DNA from: Kitasatospora sp. MAA19
GTDB taxonomy: Bacteria; Actinomycetota; Actinomycetes; Streptomycetales; Streptomycetaceae
Reading direction: 5' to 3'
DNA length: 64,000 nucleotides
Assembly: GCF_029894125.1 (NCBI RefSeq)
Contig: NZ_JARXYZ010000024.1
Coordinates: forward strand, 62,001 to 126,000
In this document: positions 8,107 through 17,104 of the stretch, piece after piece
How positions within the stretch are numbered: the stretch's first letter is position 1
How the letters are laid out: each line of letters begins with the position of its first letter
Translations under genes and position numbers: made by a program
The notes under the pieces: generated by a model
The model's database searches: none
Told to the model about the DNA's origin: nothing
The model's input: only the letters and a program-made list of their open reading frames with translations

Positions 8107-8219
8107 GCGGGTGTCCTTCCTCGGTGCTTCGGTGACGAGCGTACGCGCCGCTGTGCGGGTGGGCGTACGGCGAGGCCGCCCCGGCCTGGTCGGCGCGGGG
8201 CGGCCTTGTGTGGTGGTGT

Positions 8220-8549
8220 TCAGGAGTCGGCGAGGCGGTTGGCGAGTTCGAGGGCGGCGGTGGCGACGGTGAGGGCGGAGCACAGGCCGGTGACCTCGTC
8301 AAGGGTGGGGCGCACCAGGCGGGGCCAGTCGTCGGGGGCGGCGGGCCAGGTGACGAGGTGGACGTCGGTGGTGGCGAGGCCGAGGCGGGCGGTGACGTCC
8401 CAGCCTGCCTCGGGGGCCTTCTCCCACCGCAGCAGGATGCGGCCGAAGGGCAGTCTGGACGCGGTGGCCGGGAGCCAGAGGACTTCGATCGGCTGGCCGG
8501 GGTCGGCGGGGACGCGGCGGACGAGTGCCCCGCTCGCCCACGGTGGCAC
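8220..8549 (-). CDS. hypothetical protein, start codon possibly eroded
   Basis: A 109-residue protein when started at GTG 8549. It has a mixed alpha/beta character (IEVLWLPATASRLPF, then VHLVTWPAAPDDW) and a C-terminal helix (LCSALTVATAALELANRL). No known domain is seen. The same frame continues upstream for 20 codons to an ATC at 8609-8607 that has AAAGGAG at a normal distance, so the original ATG may have mutated to ATC. It belongs to the reverse small-protein operon. Confidence 0.5.
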   Translation of the reverse strand: MPPWASGALVRRVPADPGQPIEVLWLPATASRLPFGRILLRWEKAPEAGWDVTARLGLATTDVHLVTWPAAPDDWPRLVRPTLDEVTGLCSALTVATAALELANRLADS

Positions 8550-8637
8550 GGGGTGCAGCGCGATGCGGTCGAGCGGCTGCGGGCGGGCGCGGCGGCGGGT
8601 GGTCGGGATGCGGGTCTCCTTTGGGGAAGGCGGTGAT

Positions 8638-8850
8638 TCAGGCCCAGGCGAGTTCGTCGCGGACGGCGGCGGGCAGGTAGCTGTCCTGGCCGTCCTCGGC
8701 GAGGTAGGCGATCCCGTCGTGGACGACGACGTCCGTGCCGATGTAGTGGGCGAAGGCCCAGTCCGGGTTGACGGCGAGGCGCACCCGCAGGTTCGGGTCG
8801 ACGGTCTGGAGCTGGGCGATCAGGTGGGCGACGGTCAGGTACTGGGGCAC
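8638..8850 (-). CDS. small hypothetical protein
   Basis: A 70-residue protein starting MPQYLTVAHLIAQLQ, with a central strand (LRVRLAVNPDWAFAHYIG) and an acidic C-terminus. Its overall plan, an N-terminal helix and then strands with D-V-V-V-H-D, resembles the DUF6225-like passenger protein at 26.5 kb, which has VSGVVLHDADYL, so the two may be distant relatives. A GGAG is present upstream of the ATG. The function is unknown. Confidence 0.55.
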   Translation of the reverse strand: MPQYLTVAHLIAQLQTVDPNLRVRLAVNPDWAFAHYIGTDVVVHDGIAYLAEDGQDSYLPAAVRDELAWA

Positions 8851-8874
8851 GGTTTCTCCTCGGAGTGATGTGGC

Positions 8875-9312
8875 CTATCGGGTGTCGGGGCGGAGAGGGT
8901 GCTGCGGGTCGAGCCGGGAAACCTCACGCGGGTGAGCGCGGTGTCGGTCGCTGGGGAGAACGAGGACGGGTTCGTCGGTGGGCCACGGGTCGCAGCTCTC
9001 CCACGGGTAGCCCCGGGTGAGGACGACGGTGCCTTGCGGGCCCTCGACCTCGGGCAGGCCGCAGACGCCGCATCCGCAGGTCGGGTCGTACGGCCCGGGA
9101 TCTGCCGGGTAGGGCCCGGAGGCGAAGTAGTCAGAGCGGCGGTAGCGCCCCGGTCCGGCGGGTGTGAAGGCGGAGACGACGAGGTCGCCGGGGCGGACCT
9201 CGTCGGCGCGGACGATCCGAAGGGCCGGGCTGGCGAGGACGTGGCGGGAGGCGCGGTGTTCGGTGGCGGCGGTGACGATGAGGGGGTGGAAGTCGACGCG
9301 GTGGGTGTTCGT
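8875..9312 (-). CDS. hypothetical protein read from an ACG codon
   Basis: A 145-residue open frame with good Streptomyces codon use and a foldable sequence: RPGDLVVSAFTPAGPGRYRR in the middle, then a cysteine cluster C-G-C-G-V-C near residues 80-85 that may bind metal. There is no in-frame ATG, GTG or TTG before the conserved part. An AGGGA seven to eight bases before ACG (9312-9310) suggests either a rare ACG start or a mutated ATG. It lies between two real genes of the same operon, which supports it being a true gene. No family was recognised. Confidence 0.5.
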   Translation of the reverse strand, partial: TNTHRVDFHPLIVTAATEHRASRHVLASPALRIVRADEVRPGDLVVSAFTPAGPGRYRRSDYFASGPYPADPGPYDPTCGCGVCGLPEVEGPQGTVVLTRGYPWESCDPWPTDEPVLVLPSDRHRAHPREVSRLDPQHPLRPDTR

Positions 9313-9359
9313 GGCGGTGTCCCTCGTGGTGGGGTGCCCCGGGCCGGGGCATCGGTGGT

Positions 9360-9722
9360 TCAGTCGGCCAGGCGGTAGCAGCGCAGGGGCAGCGGTTCGC
9401 CCTCGGCGGCGAGGAGCACCAGGCCGTCGTCGGCCAGGCGGGCGAGGGATCTGGCGACCGCGCCGTCGCGCAGGCCGAGGGCGGTGCCGATCTGGCGCAC
9501 CCGTGCGCCATCGGGCGATTTGGCGAGCTGGGCGACGACACGGGCGTCGCGACGCAGGCCGCTCTGGTGGACGTCGTCGAAGGCCAGCCGCAGGCCGCTC
9601 GCGCTGAGGGCGAGGCCGAGGGCGAAGGCGGCGGACTGCGGCGGGACGGAGAAGGCGTTGGCCAGGCCGAGGGCGGCGATGGCCGGGCCGGGGATACGGG
9701 CGAGGTCGATGGTGATCGTCAA
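9360..9722 (-). CDS. winged-helix hypothetical protein
   Basis: A 120-residue protein. The first 55 residues are hydrophobic helices (IPGPAIAALGLANAF, then SAAFALGLALSASG) and the last 60 are a winged-helix-like domain (RVRQIGTALGLRDGAVARSLARLADDGLV). The N-terminal MTITIDLARIPG is followed by a possible amphipathic or membrane segment. It resembles the gene at 7474 in having a helical or membrane part plus a wHTH and may be a related regulator. It is in an operon with its neighbours. Confidence 0.55.
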   Translation of the reverse strand: MTITIDLARIPGPAIAALGLANAFSVPPQSAAFALGLALSASGLRLAFDDVHQSGLRRDARVVAQLAKSPDGARVRQIGTALGLRDGAVARSLARLADDGLVLLAAEGEPLPLRCYRLAD

Positions 9723-9762
9723 GGTGGTCTCCTTCGTCGAAGTGGCGTGCTGGGGTGGCCGG

Positions 9763-10109
9763 TTAGGAGCGTTGGCGTGGAATGGGCGGGGCTTCGCCGC
9801 CGTGAGCCTCGATCAGGTCCCGCACCAGGGCGACCGGGACGTTCAGGAACACGGATTCGGTGGGGTCGCCCTCCTCCGCGCCGGGCTCGAGGTAGTCGCG
9901 CCAGCGGGCCCACGGTTCGGGCGCCGGGTGGGGAAACCGACCTCCAGCGTCAGGGCGGGCAGCAGGAACACGTCGGAGGGGTCGGGGGCGAGCACCGAGA
10001 GGCAGAAGCCGTCCGCGCACGTGATGTGCGGGTCGGCCAGGGCGAGGCCGAGCGGGTTGCGCGCGGTGCCGTGGGCGATGCGGTGGTCCAGTCGGGGTGT
10101 GGGCAACAA
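9763..10109 (-). pseudogene. hypothetical gene broken by a one-base frameshift
   Basis: The first 65 codons (from 10109) read LDHRIAHGTARNPLGLALAD and on to LEVGFP; the sensible continuation (EPWARWRDYLEPGAEEGD, then FLNVPVALVRDLIEAHGG) lies in another frame. Restoring one C in the CCCC run near 9930 would join them into one protein of about 115 residues. It is either a sequencing indel or a real pseudogene. The function is unknown; it lies in the reverse small-protein operon. Confidence 0.55.
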
Positions 10110-10137
10110 GTCCTCCGAAGACGGGAGTTGGCGCAGG

Positions 10138-10485
10138 TCAGCGGGTGGGGGCGGCGATGAGCGCAGCGAGGAATCCGGCGACGGCCTCGGAGGGGGTGTG
10201 GACGCCGAACTCCTGGGTCCACGCGGCGGCGTCGGTGGGCTGGACCTGGATGCGCCACACGATGCCGCGCTTCCAGGCGCCGGGGTCCTCGGGCAGCCAG
10301 CCGACGTAGACGCGCCCGTCCGGGCTGGTGCAGTGGACGTTGGCCTCGGGGGTGTCGACCATCGGCCAGCCGAGACCGGCGAGCAGGGCGAGGACCGGCT
10401 CCGCGCTGTGGTCGGCGGTGAGTCAGGAGCGGTCTTCGGCGCTCGGGCGGACGGGGGCGGGCAGGAGGCTGCTGGGGGTGTTCAC
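10138..10485 (-). pseudogene. DUF317-like gene with an in-frame TGA
   Basis: From GTG 10485 the frame runs 20 codons, meets TGA (10425-10423), then continues as a DUF317-type sequence (ANVHCTSPDGRVYVGWLPED, then WRIQVQ, and a final helix EAVAGFLAALIAAP) to 10138. DUF317 domains are common in Streptomyces mobile elements, often in multiple copies; further copies lie at 27-29 kb. The downstream part could still be made from the internal ATG at 10362 as a 74-residue protein. The function of the family is unknown. Confidence 0.55.
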
Positions 10486-10900
10486 GGGGCCGGTCCCTTC
10501 GTTGACCTGCGGTTTCGGCGACACGAGTACTTTGACATGCAGCGTCCCGAAGTTCGTAGTCGTTTCCCGGGTTCGGCACTCTGCCCTGTGTGACTGCGAC
10601 CGCTACATCGCGAATCCGAACGGCATCTTGCGAGTCACTGGGTCGCCCCGCCCTGACCTGCTGCTTCAGCACCGGCGAGGGGCTTCGGGGCCGTGGACTC
10701 GCAAGTTGTCGGTCGCAGAGGCTCGCAAACTACAACTCGCAGCAGGTCCGCGACCTGGGCTTTCGCTTCTTGGGGGCTCGCAACGTATCGGTCGCAGTCA
10801 CACCCTGGGCGAACCGGGCGGGAATGGATCGGGGCCCCCGGGTGCTGAAGCAGGGTTACGGCGTTGGGCCGTACGGGGTCGAAGGGGGACGGAGGCGTTG
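10486..10900. repeat. divergent spacer with TCGCAA repeats and a long inverted repeat
   Basis: This non-coding stretch separates diverging genes. Perfect 15-base arms (GTGTGACTGCGACCG) lie at 10588-10602 and, inverted, at 10789-10803. Inside are CTTGCGAGTC (10627), GACTCGCAAG (10696), GCTCGCAA (10721 and 10776), ACTCGCAG (about 10735) and TCGGTCGCAG (10709 and 10788). Such clustering suits an iteron-type origin, a partition site or a regulator-binding region; none is proven. Confidence 0.55.
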
Positions 10901-11161
10901 GTGCCGAACAGAGGCCGGGACATGGCGGCGCTGGAGCGCAAGATCCGCAGTTCGGGGCGGGCCTGGACGATGGGCGACGGCGCGGTGATCGTTGACGGCC
11001 AGTGGGCCGTGCGCACGGTGAGCCGCGCCGAGCGGGAACAGGACAAGGCGGTGGAGGCGAGACTGACGGACGGGCGGCGGGTGGAGCTGAGCCTGGAAGA
11101 GCTGGCCCGCATGGTGGGCGCCACCAATCCGGGCGCCCACCACGACCGGGAGCCGAACTGA
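10901..11161 (+). CDS. small hypothetical protein
   Basis: An 86-residue protein started at GTG 10901 with a GGAGG five bases upstream. It is charged and mostly alpha/beta (MAALERKIRSSGRAWTMGD, then VIVDGQWAVRTVSRAERE). The last 40 residues form a helix with RVELSLEELARMVG. No domain was recognised. It is the first gene right of the repeat-rich spacer and is followed directly by an IS5-type remnant. Confidence 0.5.
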   Translation: MPNRGRDMAALERKIRSSGRAWTMGDGAVIVDGQWAVRTVSRAEREQDKAVEARLTDGRRVELSLEELARMVGATNPGAHHDREPN

Positions 11162-11190
11162 CCGGCGGCTAAGGCCTGTCTGACAAATGA

Positions 11191-11800
11191 TCATCTGGCT
11201 GGTTCGCGGAGCCAGAGGATCAGGGAGGCCAGGACGATTCCTGCTCGGTAGCGGTCGACGAGCTTGTCGAACCTGGTCGCGATCGCACGGAACTGCTTGA
11301 GGCGGGCGAAACATCGCTCGACCACGTTCCGGTCTCGTAGATCTCCTTGTCGAAGGCGGGTGGCCGGCCGCCGAGGCTCCCGCGCCGCTTGCGGTTGGCC
11401 GCCTGGTCGCGGCGCTCGGGGATCGTGGCGGCGATACCCCGGCGCCGCAGCAGGTGGCGGATCGCCCGGCTGGAATACGCCTTGTCGCCCAGCACTCGCG
11501 CCGGCGTCGTGCGGGGCCAGCCCGTTGTGACGCGCGGCACGCGGACCCCGTCCTGGACCTCGCCGAAGGCGGTGGCGTCGTTGATGTTGCCGGGCGTAAG
11601 TACGATCGACAGCGGCAGGCCCCGGCCGGCCACGGCGAGGTGGACCTTCGTGGTCAGCCCTCCCCGGAACCGGCCGAGGGCCTGGCGCGTCTGCGAGCGG
11701 CCCGGATCTTCCAGTTCGTCCCTGTCTGCGGCCCCGTTACCGTTTTCACGGCCCCGCAACGGGGCTCCCGGCCTCCGGGCTCGGTATGACTTGTGGCCCC
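11191..11800 (-). pseudogene. IS5-family transposase remnant
   Basis: The C-terminal two thirds of an IS5-type DDE transposase. Recognisable blocks are LGRFRGGLTTKVHL, ARVLGDKAYSSRAIR, then RRGSLGGRPPAFDKEIY, after which a one-base deletion near 11340 shifts the frame; the rest (VVERCFARLKQFRAIATRFD, then the end LILWLREPAR) follows in another frame. The N-terminal part before about 11720 is not convincing and is probably lost where the IS110-type element lies. AAGGCCTGTCTGACAA just past the stop may be the terminal repeat. It is inactive. Confidence 0.78.
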
Positions 11801-11971
11801 CGTCGATCATGATCGAAAAGGTGGTGCCGCCGAGTACCGGAGGCATTGGCAGACCGCTGATTTCGGGCTTGAGCGCCGATCCCACACCTGGGTGAGGCAG
11901 GCTCTTCGTAACGTGGATGCCGGCACGCTGATGCCGCAGGGCCGGGAAGAAGCGAAGCCTGGGGAGGGGCA

Positions 11972-13174
11972 TTGACCAGCACCGACGGCACCGACGTCTA
12001 TCTCGGTCTGGACGTCGGCAAGGGTGAGCACCACGCGACCGCACTCACCCCGGCCGGCAAGAAGATCTTCGACGAGGCACTGCCCAACAGCGAGCCCAGG
12101 CTCCGTGCGCTGTTCACGAAACTGCAGGCCAAGCACGGGACCGTGCTGGTGGTGGTCGACCAGCCGGCCACCATCGGAGCCCTGCCGCTGGCCGTCGCCC
12201 GCGACACCGGCTGCCGCATCGCCTACCTGCCCGGCCTGACCATGCGCCGGATCGCAGACCTCTATTCCGGCGAAGCGAAGACCGACGCCCGCGACGCGCA
12301 CGTCATCGCGGACGCCGCCCGCACCATGCCGCACACCCTGCGCGACCTGGTGCCGGGCGACGAGACCGTCGCTGAGCTGCAGATGATCGCCGGATTCGGC
12401 GACGACCTCGCGGGTGAGTCGACGAGAATCAAGAACCGTCTGCGCGGCCTGCTCACCCAGATCCATCCGTCAATCGAACGCGTCCTGGGCCCGCGACTTG
12501 ACCACCCGGCGGTCCTTGCCCTGCTCGAACGGCACGGATTTCCAGCCCAGTTGAGGAAGGCAGGCCGGCGGCGACTGATCACACTGCTGCGGCCCAAGGC
12601 CCCGCGGGTGGCCGAGCGCCTGGTCGAGGACATCTTCACCGCCCTTGACGAGCAGACCGTCGTCGTCCCCGGGACCGAGGCCGCCGCGCTGATTGTTCCC
12701 AGCCTCGCCACCTCACTCACCGCGGTCCTCGACCAGCGCAAACTCCTCGCCGCGAGGATCGAGGAACTGCTGGAGGCCCACCCTCTTTCCCCGGTCCTGA
12801 CTTCAATGCCCGGCATCGGGGTCAGGACCGCCGCCCGGATCCTCGTCGATGTCGGCGACGCCTGTGCCTTCCCTAGCGCCGGCCACCTCGCCGCTTACGC
12901 CGGCCTGGCGCCCGTCACCCGCGCCTCCGGCTCGTCCATCCGCGGCGAACACCCCTCCCGACGAGGCAACAAACAGCTCAAACGAGCCTTCTATCTGGCC
13001 GCGTTCGCATCGCTGTCCCAGCCGGAGTCACGCGCCTACTACGACCGAAAACGATGCGAGGGCGAGCACCACGTCGCTGCCCTCGTGGCCCTCGCTCGCA
13101 GACGCATCGACGTCCTGTTCGCCATGCTCCGCGACGGCACCCTCTATCAGCCCCCGACGACCGCAGCCGTTTGA
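11972..13174 (+). mobile_element. IS110-family transposase (IS117-like), apparently intact
   Basis: A 400-residue IS110-type transposase. The N-terminal DEDD domain starts with GLDVGKGEHHATALTP (first catalytic Asp at about residue 12) and continues through EAKTDARDAHVIADAAR. The C-terminal helix-hairpin region (SMPGIGVRTAARILVDVGD, GHLAAYAGLAPVTRASG, RRGNKQLKRAFYLAAF) carries the family serine. TTG 11972 has GGGGAGG just upstream. These elements lack long inverted repeats and insert at specific short sites; the ends are probably near 11880 and 13200. Right of it lie two gene fragments, so the element may have helped rearrange the region. Confidence 0.9.
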
Positions 13175-13261
13175 CGAAGACCATAGGGGCACGTTACCCC
13201 CACTGAACCCACTCGGGCGGCCGGAAGTATTCAGGCAGTGGTGCGGCAGTTCGCTCTCGGC

Positions 13262-13465
13262 TCATGCATCGTCGGCAGCAGCGTACGCTGCTCGGAATTC
13301 CTGAGAGGTCACGAAGACCGACCCGCGGGCTGCGTGAGCGGTGCCGCTGGTGATCCGCTTGGAGACTACCTCGGAGGCGTCCCGTAGCTGATCCAACTGG
13401 CGGCGCCTGGCGGCCGCCGCGAACTCCCCGGAGACCTCCCGCTGGTCGATGACGCCAGCCAAGGC
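13262..13465 (-). pseudogene. C-terminal gene fragment
   Basis: About 65 codons that look protein-like (REVSGEFAAAARRRQLDQL, then RGSVFVTSQEFRAAYAA) and end with a normal stop. No start or N-terminal part exists, because the frame runs into the reductase fragment on the other strand. It is probably the end of an unknown gene cut during the rearrangements around the IS elements. The family is not recognised. Confidence 0.25.
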
Positions 13466-13496
13466 CACGTCCCAGGCGCAGCTCGTAGGCCCCTCC

Positions 13497-14106
13497 ACCT
13501 GCCCGGTTACGCCTGGGTGTTCGACATGGGCGACGGCACCGCCAACGTCGGCCTCGGCGTCCTCGACACCGCCGGCGTCGACCTCGACCGGCGCGACCTG
13601 CTGCGCCGCTGGTGCGACCGGCTCCCGCCCGAGTACGGCTACACCCCCGAGGCCGTCACCGAACCCATCCGCGGCTCCGCCCTGCCCATGGGCCTCAACC
13701 GCGAACCCCACTACGCGGACGGCCTGTTGCTGGTCGGCGACGCGGGCGGCACCGTCAGCCCCGGCGCCGGCGAGGGTATCGCCTACGCCATGGAATCCGG
13801 CCGCTTCGCCGCCGAGACCGCCGTCCAGGCACTCGCCCGCCGCACCGACCGCGGCCGCGAACTCGCCCTGCGCGCCTACCCGCAGGCCCTGCGCTCCGCC
13901 TACGCTGGCTACTTCGCGCTCGGCCGGCTCGCCGCCGACCTGCTCGGCCGCCCCCGGCTGCTCGGCGCGGCCGGCGCCGCCGGGCTCGGCAACCCGGCCC
14001 TGCTGAAGGTCGTCTTCCAGCTCATGGTCAACCTCACCGAACGCACTCCAAGGACGCCCTCAACCGGCTGCTCCACCTGGTCGAGTGGATCGCCCCCGGC
14101 CGGTGA
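13497..14106 (+). pseudogene. geranylgeranyl reductase-type FAD oxidoreductase, truncated and frameshifted
   Basis: The C-terminal half of a geranylgeranyl-reductase family flavoprotein. It starts in the middle of the fold (GYAWVFDMGDGTANVGLGVL) and keeps the second FAD-binding block LLLVGDAGGTVSPGAGEGIAYA. The N-terminal Rossmann GxGxxG is missing. Near 14043 the frame shifts and the normal end (DALNRLLHLVEWIAPGR) is in another frame. The gene is therefore dead. In full form these enzymes reduce isoprenoid chains or act in respiratory quinone pathways. Confidence 0.65.
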
Positions 14107-14257
14107 CAGCGCGGGCGCAGGACGGCGCCGCCGTCCCGGAGAAGGTGGGGTGCAGAGCGGCGGGCCGGTAGACCCGCCCGCGCTAACCCCACCCGACTCG
14201 AACTCCCGTCGGCGCGGGCGTCGGTGGAGGGCGAGGCTCCCGCGTGCGGCCGGAGAG

Positions 14258-16186
14258 CTACCAGTTCGGATTGATCGGTAGGGCCAGGCCGAGGTACCGG
14301 CCCTCGTCCTCCAGCATCAGCCCTTGCTCGGTGAGCCCGGTGAGCACGCGCTGCACGGCGTCCGGTGTCGGGTACGGCTCCGGATGCGGCGGTTCCGGGT
14401 GCTGTTCGAGCAGCAGCCGAAGAACTCCCGTTGCCGAACGGGGCGCCGAGGTGCAGGCCTCGTACACCTGGGCTTCCATCCCGCGCAGGGAGGTGGTGCG
14501 CGGCGGCGTGCCGTACCGGCAGTCGGTCACGACGAGCCGGTCGGCGCCCCGCTGGTACACGAGGGACGGCACCGACGAGCCCTCCCACCGGCGTTGCCAG
14601 GCCAGGACGGTCTCCTTCACTTCTCCGTAGGCCCGCTCGTCCAGGGCGGTGGGGGCGTCGTAGGCGAAGAAGTAGGCGATGGCGTCGTGGTTGACGGTGT
14701 CCGGATAGGTGTCGCCGTAGGCGGGGATAGGCCGAACGGCGCGGATGTCGACGGCTTGCGGGTCGGTGAAGTACGGGCTGAAACGGTCCAGCCGGATCCG
14801 GCCAACGTAGCCCGGCGGGCACAGGTGGGGGATGAGCCGTATGACCTCGATCTGTCGTCGGTAGTCGTCCGGTTGTTCGCCGGGGAAGCCGAGCAGCAGG
14901 TTCCAGGCGACGGTGAGGCCGTAGTAGCGGCCCCACTTGAGGAAGCAGACGTTCTGGAGGGCGGTCGTGCCCTTGCGCATGAGGTGCAGCAGCCGCGTGC
15001 TGAGGCTTTCGATCCCTGGTTGGACGATGCGGGCGCCGCCCTGGGCGAGCGTTCGGATCTGTTCGCGGGAGAGGTTCGCCTTGACCTCGAAGAAGAACGT
15101 GTAGTCCTTGCGCTGCCGGGCGAGCGGCCCGAACACCTCGCCGATGTAGCGCTGGTCGAGGATGTTGTCGACGGACAGGAACGCGTACGTGCGGTGCCGG
15201 CGGGCGAGTTCGTCAATGCCGCGCAGGGCCCGTTCGGGGGATTTGCTACGGAAGGCCATGCCGAGGCCGTTGAGTCCGCAGAAGGTGCAGTGGTGCTTGG
15301 CCCCCCACCAGCAGCCCCGCGCCGTCTCGAACGGCAGGCCCACGACCTGCCCGCGGACCACTCGGGGCAGTCCGAGTTGCTGGGCGGTGGTGAAGTAGGT
15401 GTCGTAGTCGGGTTCGGGCAGGACGTCGAGGTTGGTGACCTGTGGTGCTCGTCCGGCGAAGCGGACGGCGCCGTCCGGGGCGCGGGTGGCGACGCCGGGT
15501 ACGGTCGTCGGGTCGCCGTCGTCGGCGAGTGCCCGGACGAGTGCGGGCAGTGCCTCGTCGCCCTCGCCGATGACGGCGTAGTCGATCCAGGGCAGGGCCC
15601 GTACGTATTCCAGGCCCATCTCGTCCTCGAAGTTGGCGCCGCCGAACACCGTGACCAGGGAGGGGAATTCCTCCTTGAGGCGCCGTGCCAGCGCGAGCGC
15701 GGCGCAGTTCTGCTCGAAGATCGAGGAGAAGCCGACCACGTCGAAGGCGGACCAGTCGACTCGCCGAACGCACTCCTCGACGAACCCCGGCAGCACCCGC
15801 TCCCGCAGGTCCAGCAGGAAGTCGACGTCGCACCCCAGTTCGGCGCACACCTCGCGGATCTCGGACGGATGGTGGGCGGTGTACCGCGCGTGGGCCGGGG
15901 CCAGCTCCCGGAAGGCGGCCGGGGCGAACAGCCATTCACCGAGGAGCACGTCCCGGGTGTGGCAGAGGGCCTCGTAGCGCTCCCAGCCGATGGCCGCGCC
16001 GAGTTCGAGGTTAAAGTAGAACGACTCGGCCCGGACGCCGTCCAGGCCGAGGACGGCCCGCAGCAGGCCGAGCTGGATCGAAGGGCGGCGCGAGGACGCG
16101 AAGGGCATGTTGACGAGGGCGAGCCGGATCTGGCGCCTGGCGGCCGGTGGGTCGAGGCGGACCTGCTCCGGGTGGACGTGTGCCAT
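14258..16186 (-). CDS. B12-binding radical SAM RiPP-maturation enzyme 1
   Basis: A 642-residue enzyme of the RiPP maturation radical SAM protein 1 type. Residues 15-270 form the cobalamin-binding-like domain (LALVNMPFASSRRPSIQLG, then VVGFSSIFEQN and VFGGANFEDEMG). The radical SAM cluster motif is C292-x7-C300-x2-C303 within GCWWGAKHHCTFCGLNG. The C-terminal third contains the conserved LVYQRGADRLVV and ends LALPINPNW. Such enzymes often methylate unactivated carbons of a precursor peptide. ATG 16186 has GGAG eight bases upstream. A tract from 15204 to 15816 is nearly identical to its paralogue at 18983-20887. It is the last gene of the RiPP operon. Confidence 0.88.
   Translation of the reverse strand: MAHVHPEQVRLDPPAARRQIRLALVNMPFASSRRPSIQLGLLRAVLGLDGVRAESFYFNLELGAAIGWERYEALCHTRDVLLGEWLFAPAAFRELAPAHARYTAHHPSEIREVCAELGCDVDFLLDLRERVLPGFVEECVRRVDWSAFDVVGFSSIFEQNCAALALARRLKEEFPSLVTVFGGANFEDEMGLEYVRALPWIDYAVIGEGDEALPALVRALADDGDPTTVPGVATRAPDGAVRFAGRAPQVTNLDVLPEPDYDTYFTTAQQLGLPRVVRGQVVGLPFETARGCWWGAKHHCTFCGLNGLGMAFRSKSPERALRGIDELARRHRTYAFLSVDNILDQRYIGEVFGPLARQRKDYTFFFEVKANLSREQIRTLAQGGARIVQPGIESLSTRLLHLMRKGTTALQNVCFLKWGRYYGLTVAWNLLLGFPGEQPDDYRRQIEVIRLIPHLCPPGYVGRIRLDRFSPYFTDPQAVDIRAVRPIPAYGDTYPDTVNHDAIAYFFAYDAPTALDERAYGEVKETVLAWQRRWEGSSVPSLVYQRGADRLVVTDCRYGTPPRTTSLRGMEAQVYEACTSAPRSATGVLRLLLEQHPEPPHPEPYPTPDAVQRVLTGLTEQGLMLEDEGRYLGLALPINPNW
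15204..15816. repeat. near-identical tract shared by the two radical SAM genes (copy 1)
   Basis: Bases 15365-15816 match 20072-20523 with one difference in 452 (15761), and 15204-15339 match the equivalent stretch at 19911 with about four differences. Only a 25-base island (15340-15364) has diverged. Outside the tract the paralogues differ much more, which points to gene conversion. Confidence 0.88.
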
Positions 16187-16200
16187 GGATGGGCTCCGGT

Positions 16201-17085
16201 TCAACGGGTCGCGTGGGCGATGACGGTCGGCGCGGTGAGGCGGAGGACGCCGTCGTACTCGTACCGTCGCAGGGCGGCCACGGCTTCCTCGGCGACCTGT
16301 CGGCGGGCCTCCGGTGCCAGACGGTCGAGCATCGGCCGCAGGTTCCAGGCGTGGTCGGGCAGGGCCTGCCAGAAGTCCTCCGCGGTGCCAGGCCACGGGC
16401 ACGGCGCCGCGAGGGTCCGCGCCTGGACGTCGCGGAATCCGGTCGCGGTGAGCAGGGCGCCGAGGGTGTCGGGGACGGCGAATCCGTAAGGGTCGGGCAG
16501 TGCCGGTGCCGGTGGTCCAGGCGGGGTGTGCCGAAGGATGACGGCGATGGTGGCGCGGACGGCCGGGGTCGCGCGCGGCGGTCCGAGCGCGGTGAGGACG
16601 ATCCGGCCGCCAATCCGCAGCACCCGGTGCGCCTCGGCGAGGGCCCGGCCCGGATCGGGGAAGTGCATGACGGCGTTCCGGCAGGTGACGAGGTCGAACG
16701 ACGCGTCGGAGAACGGCAGCCTCTCCGCGTCGGCGACGCCGAAGATGATCGCCGCGCCGGCCTTCGCCGCGGCCTCCCCGGCGTAGCCGACCATCTCCGG
16801 GACCAGGTCCGTCGCGACGACGCGGCCGGACGGCCCGACCAGCGGGGCCAGGGTGAGCGCCGGCTCCCCCACGCCGCAGGCGAGGTCGAGCACCCGCATG
16901 CCGGGCCGTGGCCGGGCGGCCTCGACGACGGCGCGGGTGACGGCGGCGCCGGCGGTGCTGAACTCGCGTCGCCAGCGGTGCCATCCGCGGGCGACGTCCC
17001 GGTAGCCGTCGGCCACCATCGCCTTCTGCGCGGCCGTGCGGCCGGAGGGGGCCGGGGTCGTCGGCGGAAGCGGCCCTGCTGTCAT
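16201..17085 (-). CDS. class I SAM-dependent methyltransferase
   Basis: A 294-residue methyltransferase of the UbiE/Methyltransf_11 type. Motif I is VLDLACGVGEPALTLAP at about residues 65-81, followed by an acidic loop (VATDLVPEMVG), motif IV (FDLVTCRNAVMHFPDP) and a post-motif RVLRIGGRIVLTALG. It sits between the P450 and the first radical SAM gene, 15 bases from the latter, so it is part of the RiPP operon. It could N-, O- or C-methylate the peptide, in addition to any radical methylation; the substrate is inferred from context only. Confidence 0.85.
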   Translation of the reverse strand: MTAGPLPPTTPAPSGRTAAQKAMVADGYRDVARGWHRWRREFSTAGAAVTRAVVEAARPRPGMRVLDLACGVGEPALTLAPLVGPSGRVVATDLVPEMVGYAGEAAAKAGAAIIFGVADAERLPFSDASFDLVTCRNAVMHFPDPGRALAEAHRVLRIGGRIVLTALGPPRATPAVRATIAVILRHTPPGPPAPALPDPYGFAVPDTLGALLTATGFRDVQARTLAAPCPWPGTAEDFWQALPDHAWNLRPMLDRLAPEARRQVAEEAVAALRRYEYDGVLRLTAPTVIAHATR

Positions 17086-17104
17086 CTGGCACCGTCCCTC
17101 CGGG

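Noticed and set aside
14324..16489. Long forward open frame opposite the first radical SAM gene
   Set aside because: It is the complement of a gene with clear motifs and has a repetitive Gly/Val/Glu make-up typical of antisense frames in high-GC DNA.
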